Source of the DNA: Heloderma charlesbogerti
Lineage: Eukaryota > Chordata > Lepidosauria > Squamata > Helodermatidae
Assembly: GCA_026122225.1 (NCBI GenBank)
Contig: JANEZZ010001954.1
Span: 248,001-312,000, forward strand
Length of the DNA stretch: 64,000 nt
Direction: 5' to 3'
How positions within the stretch are numbered: position 1 is the first letter of the stretch; each line of letters opens with the position of its first letter. Made by a program: the position numbers and the translations under genes. A model generated the notes under the pieces. It worked only from the letters and a program-made list of their open reading frames with translations, made no database searches and was not told where the DNA came from. Shown here one piece after another: positions 10,467 through 19,010 of this stretch.

Positions 10467-11165
10467 TATGAATGGCAGAGAAATCCGCCACGGACTCCAA
10501 TGAGGCCGGATTCTAAAGAATTCTAAAGAATCCAGCACCCCGGAGTCCATGGTGGAACAGACTACCCCCCAAACACCCCGTGGAATCCCCCTGGGACGGA
10601 CCCTACCTGGTTGTCAGCAGGTCCAGTCTGTCCAGCTGCCTTCCACCATCTGCCGCTGCTTCTCTTTGGATGCAAATGGCGTCCGCTACGCCATTTGAGC
10701 CCCTGCTCTTTGCTGTAAAAGGCTACGTAAAGATTTATGTAGCCTATTACAGCAAAGAGCAGGAGCTCAAAAGGCGTAGCAGATGCCATTTGTGTCCCTG
10801 CCTTTTGCCATGATAAGCTGCGTAAAGATTTACGTAGCCTATTACAGCAAAGAGCAAGGGCACAAATGGTGTAGCGGATGCCATTTGTGTCCCTGCCTTT
10901 TGCCGTGATAGGCTACATAAAGATTTACATAGCCTATCATGGCAAAAGGCAGCAGACGCAAATGGCGTCCGTTACACCGGACGCCATTTGCGTCCGAAGA
11001 CGGCCACAGCCAGAAGTCAGGCAGTGGCCGACCCCAGCCAGCAGCTCCGTGGACGTGCCGTGGAGCGGAGCCAGCCAGGGAGGATTCCAGAGGGACGGAC
11101 GGATCGCCTCCCTCACACCGTGGATGCCCTCACCCGGAACAAGGTAAGGGATTCGTACATCCCTA
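10467..11165. mobile_element. Palindromic hAT-like foldback element, copy A
   Basis: An exact 8-bp target duplication, GCTTCTAA, flanks it at 10459-10466 and 11166-11173. The right end reads TTCGTACATCCCTA, the complement of TAGGGATGTACGAA. The left end is decayed (TATGAATGGCAGAG) but continues with AATCCGCCACGGACTCC as in other copies. The interior from about 10670 to 11000 is three tandem palindromic modules of roughly 95-100 bp, each centred on GGCTACGTAAAGATTTACG or a close variant and bordered by CAAATGG / CCATTTG. There is no transposase. Eight-bp duplications and a YARNG-type tip fit the hAT superfamily. Many spurious ORFs arise from the palindromes. Confidence 0.85.
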
Positions 11166-11289
11166 GCTTCTAAGCACCATTTCTTCAAAGCTTCCCAGTT
11201 CCTAACTGCCCAGGATACACCAGAGTGATGGAGGAAAGCATTACTTCCTGTTACTTTTGTTAGCAGAAGTGGCTGAAAAAAAGCAGACC

Positions 11290-11880
11290 GAATTCAGAAA
11301 GTGAAGAACTTGGCAAACTTTATTAAGAAATGCCCTACCCCCATGTCCGGCCTGCCTGGCAGTGGGGGGGGGCATTGCGGGCGGGCAGGGGGGGGGAGAG
11401 AAGATGACTAGGGCTGCCATTGGGCAGTCCTCTGCGCCATTCTGAAGGGGGAGGGGCTGGAAAGGTTTTTGTCCACGACCCGGGCCCCTCACCTTCAGCC
11501 TCTCGCTGTCGTGGCTCATGCTCGGTGGCTTCAATGAGAGGCCACGTGGGGGATCAGCGGCGGTGTGAGAGGTGGTGCGAGTGGCAGCAGGGTGAGCGGC
11601 GTGGCAGAGCGAGAAGTGACGGAGCGATTGGTGCCTTCCTTCACCCCAGACCTCAGCCTTCACGGAGGCAGCAGTGGCCGGCCTGCAGGGATGCACTAGG
11701 CCACCCGCTCCTGCGCATTTCTTCCCCCTGGGCCTCGGCCGTCAGCGGGGAGGAGTGGGGGAGGCGGTGGAGGCCTGCCTGCCTGGACGAGGCTAGGCCG
11801 CCTGCTCCTGTGTGTTTCTTCTCCCCCGGAGAAGTGGGCATCTAAGCCCAACAGTTACAATGCCCACGGTGGCTACTTTA
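11290..11880. other. GC-rich block next to the DIRS-like ORF1
   Basis: This is strongly GC-rich, with G runs at 11361-11398, and lies immediately upstream of ORF1 of the DIRS-like element. Read on the minus strand, TTAATAAAGTTTGCC near 11320 is mildly like the 3' end CAATAAATGTGGCC of that element near 18990. This could be the opposed terminal repeat of a DIRS-type element, but the match is weak. No convincing gene was found despite long open frames on both strands. Confidence 0.35.
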
Positions 11881-11927
11881 TTGAAGCCAACCAGGGCCGA
11901 TTCTGGTCTAATTTATCATTGCACCAT

Positions 11928-12248
11928 GCCTCCTAAGAAAGGCCAGGGAGACAAGAAAGGAAAGGGTAGGGCCCCAGGCCCCCTGTAGATTGGAATCAGG
12001 GCAGGCTGATTCTTCCTCCGAGGATGAGGCGGGCCTGGTGTTGGCTGCGATCCTGGCAACGCAAGAGGCCGTTGAGCAGGGCACTGGGATTGTTCCTCCC
12101 GCCCCCGTGGGGACAAGTAAGACCAGCGCTGGGCGGCCTAAATGAACAAGGCTACAGACACAGTGCTCACTTTTGCTCTCTATTGCAGCCTGTTTAGACG
12201 CCATCGAGGCGTCTGCCACCCCCGCATTAGCTCAGCCCAGCGCAGCCC
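11928..12248 (+). pseudogene. DIRS/Ngaro-like ORF1 (gag-like), N-terminal part
   Basis: It opens with ATG and the basic leader MPPKKGQGDKKGKGRAPGP, then meets a TAG and a small frame change. Readable Ala/Pro-rich codons continue to 12248, where hAT-like copy B interrupts. The frame resumes at 13090. ORF1 of these elements encodes a nucleic-acid-binding gag-like protein. Assignment rests on the downstream zinc-finger segment and on recombinase collinearity. Confidence 0.6.
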
Positions 12249-13089
12249 TAGGGGTGTACGAACCCCACTCACCCAAGTCCGCTGGGGGTCCACGGGGGGG
12301 GGAGGCAATCCGTTCCTCCCCCTGGAATCCTCCCCGCTGGCTCCCCTCCGTGACGAGCCCGTGGAGCCACCGGCTGGGTCCGTCCGCTACCGGTCTGTGG
12401 ATGCAAATGGCATCCAGCATAGCGGATGCCATTTGCGTCCCTGCTCTTTGCCATGATAGGCTACGTAAAGATTGGGCTGGGTCCCTTTTGGAGGGGGCTG
12501 TTGCATGCCACTGACTTTCCTGCTGCCCTGTCCACCAGCCCTTGGTTCGAGGGCAAGAGGTGCAGGAATGCTGCCCGCCACAGACAGAACATTCATGGTG
12601 AACCACCTGATGCTGGATACGATGGCGGTTGATGATTCCACCAGTGCATATGCCTGAGCCGCTGCCGGAGTTTGAACATCTTCGGGCTGGTGGGCTGTGT
12701 AGGGATGATGGAGAATTCTGCCATGGACTCCAATGAGGTCGGATTCTAAGAACCAGCCCTCGAACCAAGGGCTGGTGGACAGGGCAGCAGGAAGGCCAGT
12801 GGCATGCAACAGCCCCCTCCAAAAGGAACCCAGCCCAGTCTTTACGTAGCCTATCACGGCAAAGAGTAGGGACGCAAATGGTGTCCGCTACGCCAGACGC
12901 CATTTGCATCCGTAGACCGGTAGCGGCCGGCAGCAGATGGACCTGGACCCAGCTGGTGGAAGGTAGGATCCGGCTGGCGCGAACTTCAAGGGGTGGCGGA
13001 GGTGAGTGGTCCATTCCGCCATGGACTCTAGGGGGCTGGATTCTAAGAACTCTCATTGGAGTCCGTGGTGGAATTCTCCGTCATCCCTA
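12249..13089. mobile_element. Palindromic hAT-like element, copy B, composite with captured DIRS ORF1
   Basis: The target duplication is CGCAGCCC at 12241-12248 and TGCAGCCC at 13090-13097 (7 of 8). The ends are TAGGGGTGTACGAA and, inverted, TAGGGATGACGGAGAATTC. Inside, arms at about 12396-12553 and 12757-12912 form a long foldback. The inner 83 bp of each arm (12471-12553 and 12757-12839) is DIRS ORF1 zinc-finger sequence, like 15313-15460. The centre (12554-12699) continues the DIRS ORF1 on the minus strand. It then meets TAGGGATG at 12700 beside GGGCTGTG, the complement of CACAGCCC. This is the same hAT/DIRS junction as at 13089/13090. Confidence 0.88.
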
Positions 13090-13750
13090 TGCAGCCCACC
13101 GGCCCAAAGATGTTCAAACTCTGGCAGCGGCTCAGGCAGAGGCACCGGTGGAATCATCAACCGCCATCGCATCCGGGAACACGGGTTCTGCTACCCCAGG
13201 CACAGGTGAGGAAAACCCTACCCATCAGCCCACTGGGCCAGGATAGGGGCCTCTAGGACCTTGGGGATGGCTTCCTTGGCTCAATGCCTAGGGTTGGCAT
13301 TTCTCGCCACCCCATAGCCTCAGGCCTTCTACGAATATGGGTGGCACAGTGCCTATTCCAGAGGCTTCTACGCTTCCCACACACGATGTGGCAGTGCCTC
13401 TGGCACCAGCTGCAGCAACCCCTCCTACTACAGCCATTCGTGTGGGTGCCCCCTCCCACCTCATCTCAGGCTGGATGTGTGCAGGCTTTCCCCGGCTTTC
13501 CTAGCCCGGTGGCCTTCCAATCTGGAGCAGGTTCACAGCCACCCTCAATGGCCAGGGCCGCTTGCAAGGGTATGGCAGGGACTTGCAGGACAGACCCAGG
13601 TGCAGGTGCACTCGCCTCTGCGGGCACAGGTGGATCCTCCGTGTGTACCATCTGACCCTTTTGCCAATGTGGAGAGTGGTGCAATACCCACTGGGGCTAC
13701 TTCCTCAGCAATAGGTTTCCACCTGACTCTGGCCACTAGGGACAAGATCC
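13090..13750 (+). pseudogene. DIRS/Ngaro-like ORF1, middle part
   Basis: The reading continues directly from the hAT copy B right boundary with HRPKDVQTLAAAQAEAPVES and a Pro/Ala/Thr-rich linker, through several frames. It ends near 13750 (TLATRDKIL), where a truncated RTE element is inserted. The first 100 bp also occur, diverged, on the minus strand inside copy B (12600-12699). Confidence 0.65.
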
Positions 13751-14824
13751 TGTTGTTGTTGTTTATTCAGTCAGTCGCTTCCGACTCTTCGTGACTTCAT
13801 GGACCAGCCCACGCCAGAGCTTCCTGTCAGCCGTCGCCACCCCCAGCTCCCCCAAGGTCGAGTCCGTCACCTCCAGAATATCATCCATCCATCTTGCCCT
13901 TGGTCGGCCCCTCTTCCTTTTGCCTTCCACTTTCCCTAGCATCAGCATCTTCTCCAGGGTATCCTGTCTTCTCACTATGTGGCCAAAGTACTTCAGTTTT
14001 GCCTTTAATATCATTCCCTCAAGTGAGCAGTCTGGCTTTATTTCCCAGAGTATGGACTGGTTTGATCTTCTTGCAGTCCAAGGCACTCTCAGAATTTTCC
14101 TCCAGCACCACAGTTCAAAAGCATCTATCTTCCTTCGCTCAGCCTTCCTTATGGTCCACCTCTCGCAGCCATAGGTTACTACGGGGAATACCATTGCTTT
14201 AACTATGTGGACCTTTGTTGTCAGTGTAATGTCTCTGCTCTTCACTATTTTATCAAGATTTGTCATTGCTGTCCTCCCAAGAAGTAAACGTCTTCTGATT
14301 TCCTGGCTGCAGTCAGAGTCTGCAGGAACCTTTGCACCTAGAAAGACAAAGTCTGTCACTGCCTCCACGTTTTCTCCCTCTATTTGCCAGTTATCAATCC
14401 AGCTGGTTGCCATAATCTTGGTTTTTTTGAGGTTTAGCTGCAACCCAGCTTTTGCACTTTCTTCTTTCACCTTCGTCATGAGGTTCCTCAGCTCCTCCTC
14501 ACTTTCAGCCATCAAAGTGGTATCATCTGCATATCTGAGCTTGTTAATGTTTCTTCCAGCGATTTTAACTCCAGCCTTGGCTTCATCAAGCCCAGCATGT
14601 CGCATGATGTGTTCTGCGTACAGGTTGAATAGGTAGGGTGAGAGTATACAACCCTGCTGTACTCCCTTTCCAATCTTAAACCAGTCCGTTGTTCCGTGGT
14701 CTGTTCTTACCATTGCTACTTGGTTGTTATATAGATTCCTCAGGAGGCAGACAAGATGACTTGGTATCCCCATAAGAACTTGCCACAATTTGTTATGATC
14801 CACACAGTCAAAGGCTTTATATAT
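13751..14824 (-). mobile_element. Divergent RTE-clade LINE, 5' truncated
   Basis: The 3' end, with a (GTT)n-complementary tail, is at 13751. The 5' truncation is near 14820, just after the CFDCVDHNKLW motif region. It belongs to the BovB/RTE family but clearly to a different lineage from the four BovB copies: NLYNNQVAMVRTDHGTTDW against NLYEGQEATVRTRHGTTEW, and VHEVTKSRKRLTE at the end. It sits inside DIRS-like ORF1. No target duplication was identified. Confidence 0.9.
13763..14803 (-). pseudogene. RTE reverse transcriptase C-terminal fragment
   Basis: An open frame of 346 codons covers the later RT motifs (GVQQGCILSP with Q in place of R, and LRYADDTTLMAESEEEL), the thumb and the C-terminal cysteine-containing region (FELWCWRKILRVPWTARRSN). 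Endonuclease and RT motif A are missing through 5' truncation, so it cannot be autonomous. The frame has stayed open over more than 1 kb. Confidence 0.88.
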
Positions 14825-15605
14825 ACGTCTTTTCCGTGTTATTCCGAGAACCGGAATATGCTGATAAGGTCAAGGGAGAGAGATCTTGAACGTAGCAGGG
14901 GTAAAAAGGTGGCTTGCACCTGGGCAAATTGGTTGCCAGGTTTTCTGATTTACGCGGGAATAGTCCAGCAAAGATTCCTGGAATGGGGGTGGATACTCAC
15001 CAAATACACAGACATCATTGACTGGGCGTACACGGATTATGAGGGCGGGGCTTATATGAAGAGGTCTTTCACTGGAGGGCCGCAATCAACCCATCCATGC
15101 ATTGGGATCTTAAGGACTAGGACCTCAGGCTGCAATTCATGACTCCATCCAGACCAGGTTTTGGCGATAGATCTGACAGTGCTCGCATCTTGGCCAAACA
15201 TACACACGCATTGGCCTCCCGGCCACTTGCGGGGCAGGAGGTTCAACACCGTAGGCTGTGCTGGGAATACAGTTCCAAGGGCTCCTGCTCTCGGTACCCA
15301 TGTAGGTTTCGCCATGAATGTTCTGTCTGTGGCGGGCAGCACCCGTGCACCTCTTGCCCTCAAACCAATGGCTGGCGGGGACCCATACAGGATGGACAGG
15401 GCAGCAGGAAGGCCAGTGGCATGCAAGAGCCCTGTCCAAAAGGGACCCAGCCCAGTTAAGATTGTGCGTCTTCTATGACTTTTAGGGCGCTACCCACACA
15501 AGGAGGATGCCATCTACCTTGAGCAGGGCTTCACGCATGGTTTTAGGATCCCTTTCCAGGGTCTCCGCAGGGTGCAATTCACCAAAAACCAGAAATCCGT
15601 CTTGA
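14825..15605 (+). pseudogene. DIRS/Ngaro-like ORF1 C-terminal part and start of RT region
   Basis: Readable segments appear in shifting frames. VACTWANWLPGFLIYAGIV is a helical gag-like region. MTPSRPGFGD follows, then a CCCH-type cluster CWEYSSKGSCSRYPCRFRH and ECSVCGGQHPCTSC (about 15255-15355), which fits a nucleic-acid-binding finger. After a stop comes GRYPHKEDAIYLEQGFTHGF and RIPFQGLRR, like the region that precedes the reverse transcriptase in vertebrate DIRS/Ngaro elements. The rest of the RT is absent. The sequence switches at about 15605 to a hAT-like end. Confidence 0.7.
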
Positions 15606-16107
15606 CCAGGGATGTACGAATTGTGTACCTTCCGTGCTGCTTGACTTCTGCAGTTTGCAGCCAGTGCTCCGTACCGTCGTTCACAAGCCCCCGGAACTCT
15701 CCTCTTTTTTTCTGCTCCGAAAATCACAAAGATAAATCCGTACCGACAACCGTAATTCTGGTGCCCAGCCATCTCGGTGAGTCTGCATAACTTCCATAAG
15801 AAACGCTATTTTTCGTAGATATTTACGTATTTTTTCCCCTGCCCTGAGATGTGCAGTAATTACTTTCAGCCAAAACAAATCCTCCTCCTAGGGGCTTCCC
15901 AAAAGAAGGCTGTCCTAGGTGTGCCTGAGCGATGCACTCTTTGTTTAAAGCAACGCTGTTTTAAAGAAAGAAAAAACCTTTTAAAATGACCATGCCGGTC
16001 TGGAGCCATGCCCCTGCACGGGGTATTATTCTCCCTGCTAAGCTTTATATCCCCACATCCAGCGTTGTTGTTGATGTTCTCAGGCTAAAATGGAGAGAAC
16101 CAACTCT

Positions 16108-16168
16108 GTGCATGTCTACTCAGAAGTAAGTCTTATTGAGTTCAATGCAACTTACTCCTACACATGTC
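16108..16168. repeat. Short MITE, 'AGTAAGTC' foldback family, partial
   Basis: CATGTCTACTCAGAAGTAAG followed by TTATTGAGTTCAATG is the characteristic core of this short family. It is one of six copies noted in the window. Confidence 0.5.
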
Positions 16169-16230
16169 AGGACCCCACTTGCCCCCAGCTCAGCTTTGTA
16201 TTTCCACATCCAGCTCAGGATCAAACCTCC

Positions 16231-16311
16231 TGTTAGTTATCTCACTGACTGGGTGACTTTGAGCTGGACTCTAACCACTACACCATACTTCTGTTATGAA
16301 ACTCATGAAGA
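16231..16311 (-). mobile_element. CORE-SINE fragment
   Basis: On the minus strand the tRNA-like A-box region TGGTGTAGTGGTTAGAG is followed directly by AAAGTCACCCAGTCAGTGAG, the core seen at 54960. The B-box segment is missing, apparently by internal deletion. Confidence 0.55.
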
Positions 16312-16439
16312 AAAAGAGACAGTATAATGGAAAGTTCTTTCTGAAGCAGTCACACTTGTATAAATGCAACATGAAGGGAAAGATCAGCAACCTTCTCTTT
16401 GTTTGAATAAAAAGCACACTCTGCACAAGCTCAGGGAAT

Positions 16440-17189
16440 GGACAGACCCCATGCCCACTGCTCTATGAGAGATTGGCGGGCTGAAGCTGAGCATGCCATG
16501 ATGAACTCCATAGCTCCCAGCACTAGGGTCGCTTACGACAAAGCAGGTAGGGAGTTCTGGACCTTCCGGAGAGAACTGCAGTTACAGCACTAGTGGCTCA
16601 TCCCAGTTGATCACCTCCCGCAATTTTGTGTGTATTCTAGGAACAGGGGGCTATCAGCCAGGACCATAAGCGGTAAACTGGCTGCATTGGCCTTCTGGTC
16701 TAAAGTTAAGGAAGTGAGTGACTCCACAGCAGACTTTAGAGTGTGACACACCAGTTCAGGGCTGGGCTAGGATGTCCCCCGCAATGGAAGACTCTAGGCA
16801 CCCCCTTTCTCCAGATGTCCTTTTGGGTCTTCGTGGGCTGTGGTCAGTAGTCTGTGTCTCTCACTACGAGGCTGCACTGTTCCACGCAGCGGCCTTAATG
16901 GCCTTCTTCGGGGCCTTCAAAATTTCTGAATTAGTCTGGGCATCCAAAAGTGACATGTCAGGAAGGGCCCTGAGATATTCAGATATCCAGGCCTGTCTGG
17001 ATATCATCCATCTGTGGATCTGGAAATCCAAGACTGACCAGCGGGGCAAGGGTGTGCCGGTGTCCCTCTGTCCAGCTCAAGTGGAAGAGTTATGCCTGGT
17101 TAGGGACTTGGTGGAATTTATGGGGCTACATGGGTCAGTGGACGGCTTGTTATTTTGTCATTCTGATGGTTCCCCATTGACCAAATTCC
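16440..17189 (+). pseudogene. Tyrosine recombinase (DIRS/Ngaro-like integrase), N-terminal and core part
   Basis: The coding trace starts near HAMMNSIAPSTRVAYDKAG, an N-terminal core-binding helical domain. It passes RGLSARTISGKLAALAFW and, with a frame change and stops near 16745-16770, reaches the catalytic domain: SPDVLLGLRGLWSV, AALMAFFGAFKISELV, and ICHLWIWKSKTDQ-like sequence. In tyrosine recombinases the first catalytic Arg sits where this copy has Lys (GAFKISEL). The frame ends at LTKF, where hAT-like copy C is inserted at an 8-bp duplication. In an active element the product would insert circular cDNA. This copy is inactive. Confidence 0.8.
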
Positions 17190-17790
17190 TAGGGGTGTGC
17201 GGAATACTCACCCCGTTCCCATCCGGCAGTCCGCAGTGGGGGGGGAGGTGATCCATCCCTCTCCCCTGGAATCCTCCCCGGCTGGCTCCGCTCCGCGGCA
17301 AGGCTGAGCTGCTGGCCAGGCGCAGCCGGACTTCTGTTCCGGCCGCTGCCGGGCTGCGGCCGCAAATGGCAGCTGCTATGCCAGCTGCCATTTGTGTCCC
17401 TGCCAGGCCATGATAGGCTACGTAAGTATTTATGTAGCCTATAACGGCTAAAGCAGGGATGCAAATGGCATAGGGAACACGTCCCCTACACCATTTGCAT
17501 CCCCGCTTTAGCCGTGATAGGCTACTTAAATATTTACGTAGCCTATCAAGGCTAAAGCAGGGATGCAAATGGTGTCCTGCATAGGGGATGCCATTTGTGG
17601 CTGCACAGCGGAGCGGCAGGGAGCAGCGGCCGGATCCGGACCCACTGGAAGCAGGTAGGATCTGGTCCACGGGGACTTCGCAGGGTGGCGGGGGGGGGGA
17701 AGCAGTCCGTTCCACCACGGACTCCGGGGGGCCAGATTCTTTAGAATCCGGCCTCACTGGAGTCCATGGCGGAATTCTCCGCCATCCCTA
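17190..17790. mobile_element. Palindromic hAT-like foldback element, copy C
   Basis: An exact 8-bp duplication, CAAATTCC, is at 17182-17189 and 17791-17798. The ends are TAGGGGTGTGCGGAA and, inverted, TAGGGATGGCGGAGAATTCC. Two tandem palindromic modules, around GGCTACGTAAGTATTTATG and GGCTACTTAAATATTTACG, occupy 17385-17600. Octamer-containing GATGCAAATGG arms surround them. Removing the element and one duplication rejoins the recombinase frame exactly (LTKF + QFWTI). Confidence 0.93.
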
Positions 17791-17798
17791 CAAATTCC

Positions 17799-17996
17799 AA
17801 TTCTGGACCATTACCAAATCAGCACTGGGGGCCCTTGGCCTGGGTGATTGCCAATTTGGGACACATTCCTTCTGGATTGGAGTGGCTTCCACAGCTGCTT
17901 CGCTGGGTTTTTCACAAGATCAGGTGAAGGTGGTGGGTAGATGGCACTCCAGGGCCTTCCGGACTTATGTGTGGGATTTGTCTACCTGATATGATG
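17799..17996 (+). pseudogene. Tyrosine recombinase, C-terminal catalytic part
   Basis: This continues from 17189 with QFWTITKSALGALGLG, then GTHSFWIGVASTAASLG (box II) and VGRWHSRAFRTYVWD with the catalytic tyrosine codon at 17966-17968. The box II arginine of the usual HSFRIG is replaced by Trp (TGG at 17873-17875), a change that CpG decay of CGG would produce. The frame ends at TGA just after DLST. Confidence 0.82.
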
Positions 17997-18034
17997 CTGG
18001 TTTCTTGCGCTTACTGTTCTGATTTTCCCTAGAT

Positions 18035-18665
18035 CGTTGGATTGGAGGTATGCCAGTGCGGGTGCTCATATGTGGGCACAGCATCATGTTTGGGACCGCT
18101 TGGAGGGCTTCCATGTCGGGCTGCGGATCCCAGCTTGGAATGTCCCAGCGTGCCAATGTGCAGTGGCTTGGCAGACGCGGCATGCGGTGGGAGCACCTCC
18201 TTCCCACGCTATTTCATCAAGGTCGTGTTGAGCTTCCCCCGCAGGTTTTGGTGCCGCATTGAGGGGGGAATGATTTGGGATGTGTTAAAGGCAAGGCCCT
18301 GATTGAGCGGGCCTTGGCCGATTTCCAGGAGATCCAGCACAGTTGGCCAGGAGTAATCATTCTATGGCCTTGCTTGCTTCCAAGGATTAAGTAGAATGCA
18401 CAGAATATGGGAGCTATGGAGAAGGCTCGACGGAAAGTCAACAGAGAAATAGCCTTGGGGCTATACGAACACAGTGATGTGGGACCATCACTCAACAGGA
18501 AATCAAATGGACTAGGAGGGAGCTCTACAGACAGGACAGTGTACACTTGTCAGACACAGGAAATGACATCTTTCTGTCAGATCTGCAAAGGGGCCTGTGG
18601 GAAGTTCTTCTGCACAGGTGGGGGGAGTTTGACAAGCAATAGGCTTGTCTCTCCCAGTGGTGTCT
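18035..18665 (+). pseudogene. SGNH/GDSL-type hydrolase of the DIRS/Ngaro-like element
   Basis: Downstream of the recombinase the reading gives VRVLICGHSIMFGTAW (block I with GHS), RWEHLLPTLF, a stop at 18260-18262, then GGNDLGCVKGKALIERALAD (the GGND block, about 18263-18320). ADFQEIQHSWPGVIILW and EKARRKVNREIALGLYE follow, and finally VHLSDTGNDIFLSDLQRGLW (about 18540-18600), whose HLS..G carries the expected histidine. An SGNH hydrolase after the recombinase is a known trait of Ngaro-type elements. Several frames and stops make it inactive. Its biological role in these elements is not settled. Confidence 0.75.
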
Positions 18666-19010
18666 AGGATGGGCAAAGGAGAAAGAGCTTAGGGATGGTG
18701 AGCATCCAGAGGCACCTTATGGTGACAGGTGACGCCTGAGGCCTCCCGAACGGGTTTTGCGGCTCGGCGGGGGGATAAGGGTTGCCTGGGAGACCGACTC
18801 CCCTCACTCACCCAGGAGCTGTGTGGCCCCGGGAGGGGGTGACACGGGAAGGTCTACCTCCCCCATGAGGGGCAGACCAGAGCAGCGGCGATGCAGAAAT
18901 GTTGGGGGGAATGTTTTTGTCCCAAAGGTGCCAGCTAGCCGCTGGCACAGGCAGGGCTCGTCCCAGGTCTCCCCTTTGCAGATATTTCAATAAATGTGGC
19001 CCCATTTCAA
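18666..19010 (+). mobile_element. DIRS/Ngaro-like element 3' noncoding end
   Basis: GC-rich sequence follows the hydrolase and ends at AATAAATGTGGCCCC (about 18990), a probable polyadenylation region. I could not identify split terminal repeats with confidence, so the exact end is uncertain. Confidence 0.45.

Larger units (their letters stand above)
15606..16435. mobile_element. hAT-like end and unassigned sequence replacing the RT domain
   Basis: It begins CAGGGATGTACGAATTGTG, nearly the same tip as the palindromic family, and is placed exactly where DIRS coding sequence stops. TACGTAGATATTTACGT-like sequence near 15815-15830 resembles the core of that family. No matching right end was found before the recombinase resumes at about 16440, so the element may be truncated or joined to a deletion. 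A MITE piece and a SINE piece lie inside and are listed separately. Confidence 0.45.

Noticed and set aside
10670..11000. Regularly spaced repeats resembling a CRISPR array
   Set aside because: The units are palindromic modules inside a transposon with an 8-bp target duplication in a vertebrate intron. There are no unique spacers.
11241..11845. Overlapping 141- and 151-codon ORFs on opposite strands
   Set aside because: High GC suppresses stop codons. Neither product has recognisable features.
12232..13056. 274-codon minus-strand ORF and other long ORFs in 10560-13250
   Set aside because: They lie across palindromic hAT-like copies A and B. The same text appears mirrored in several frames, so they are by-products of GC-rich inverted repeats.
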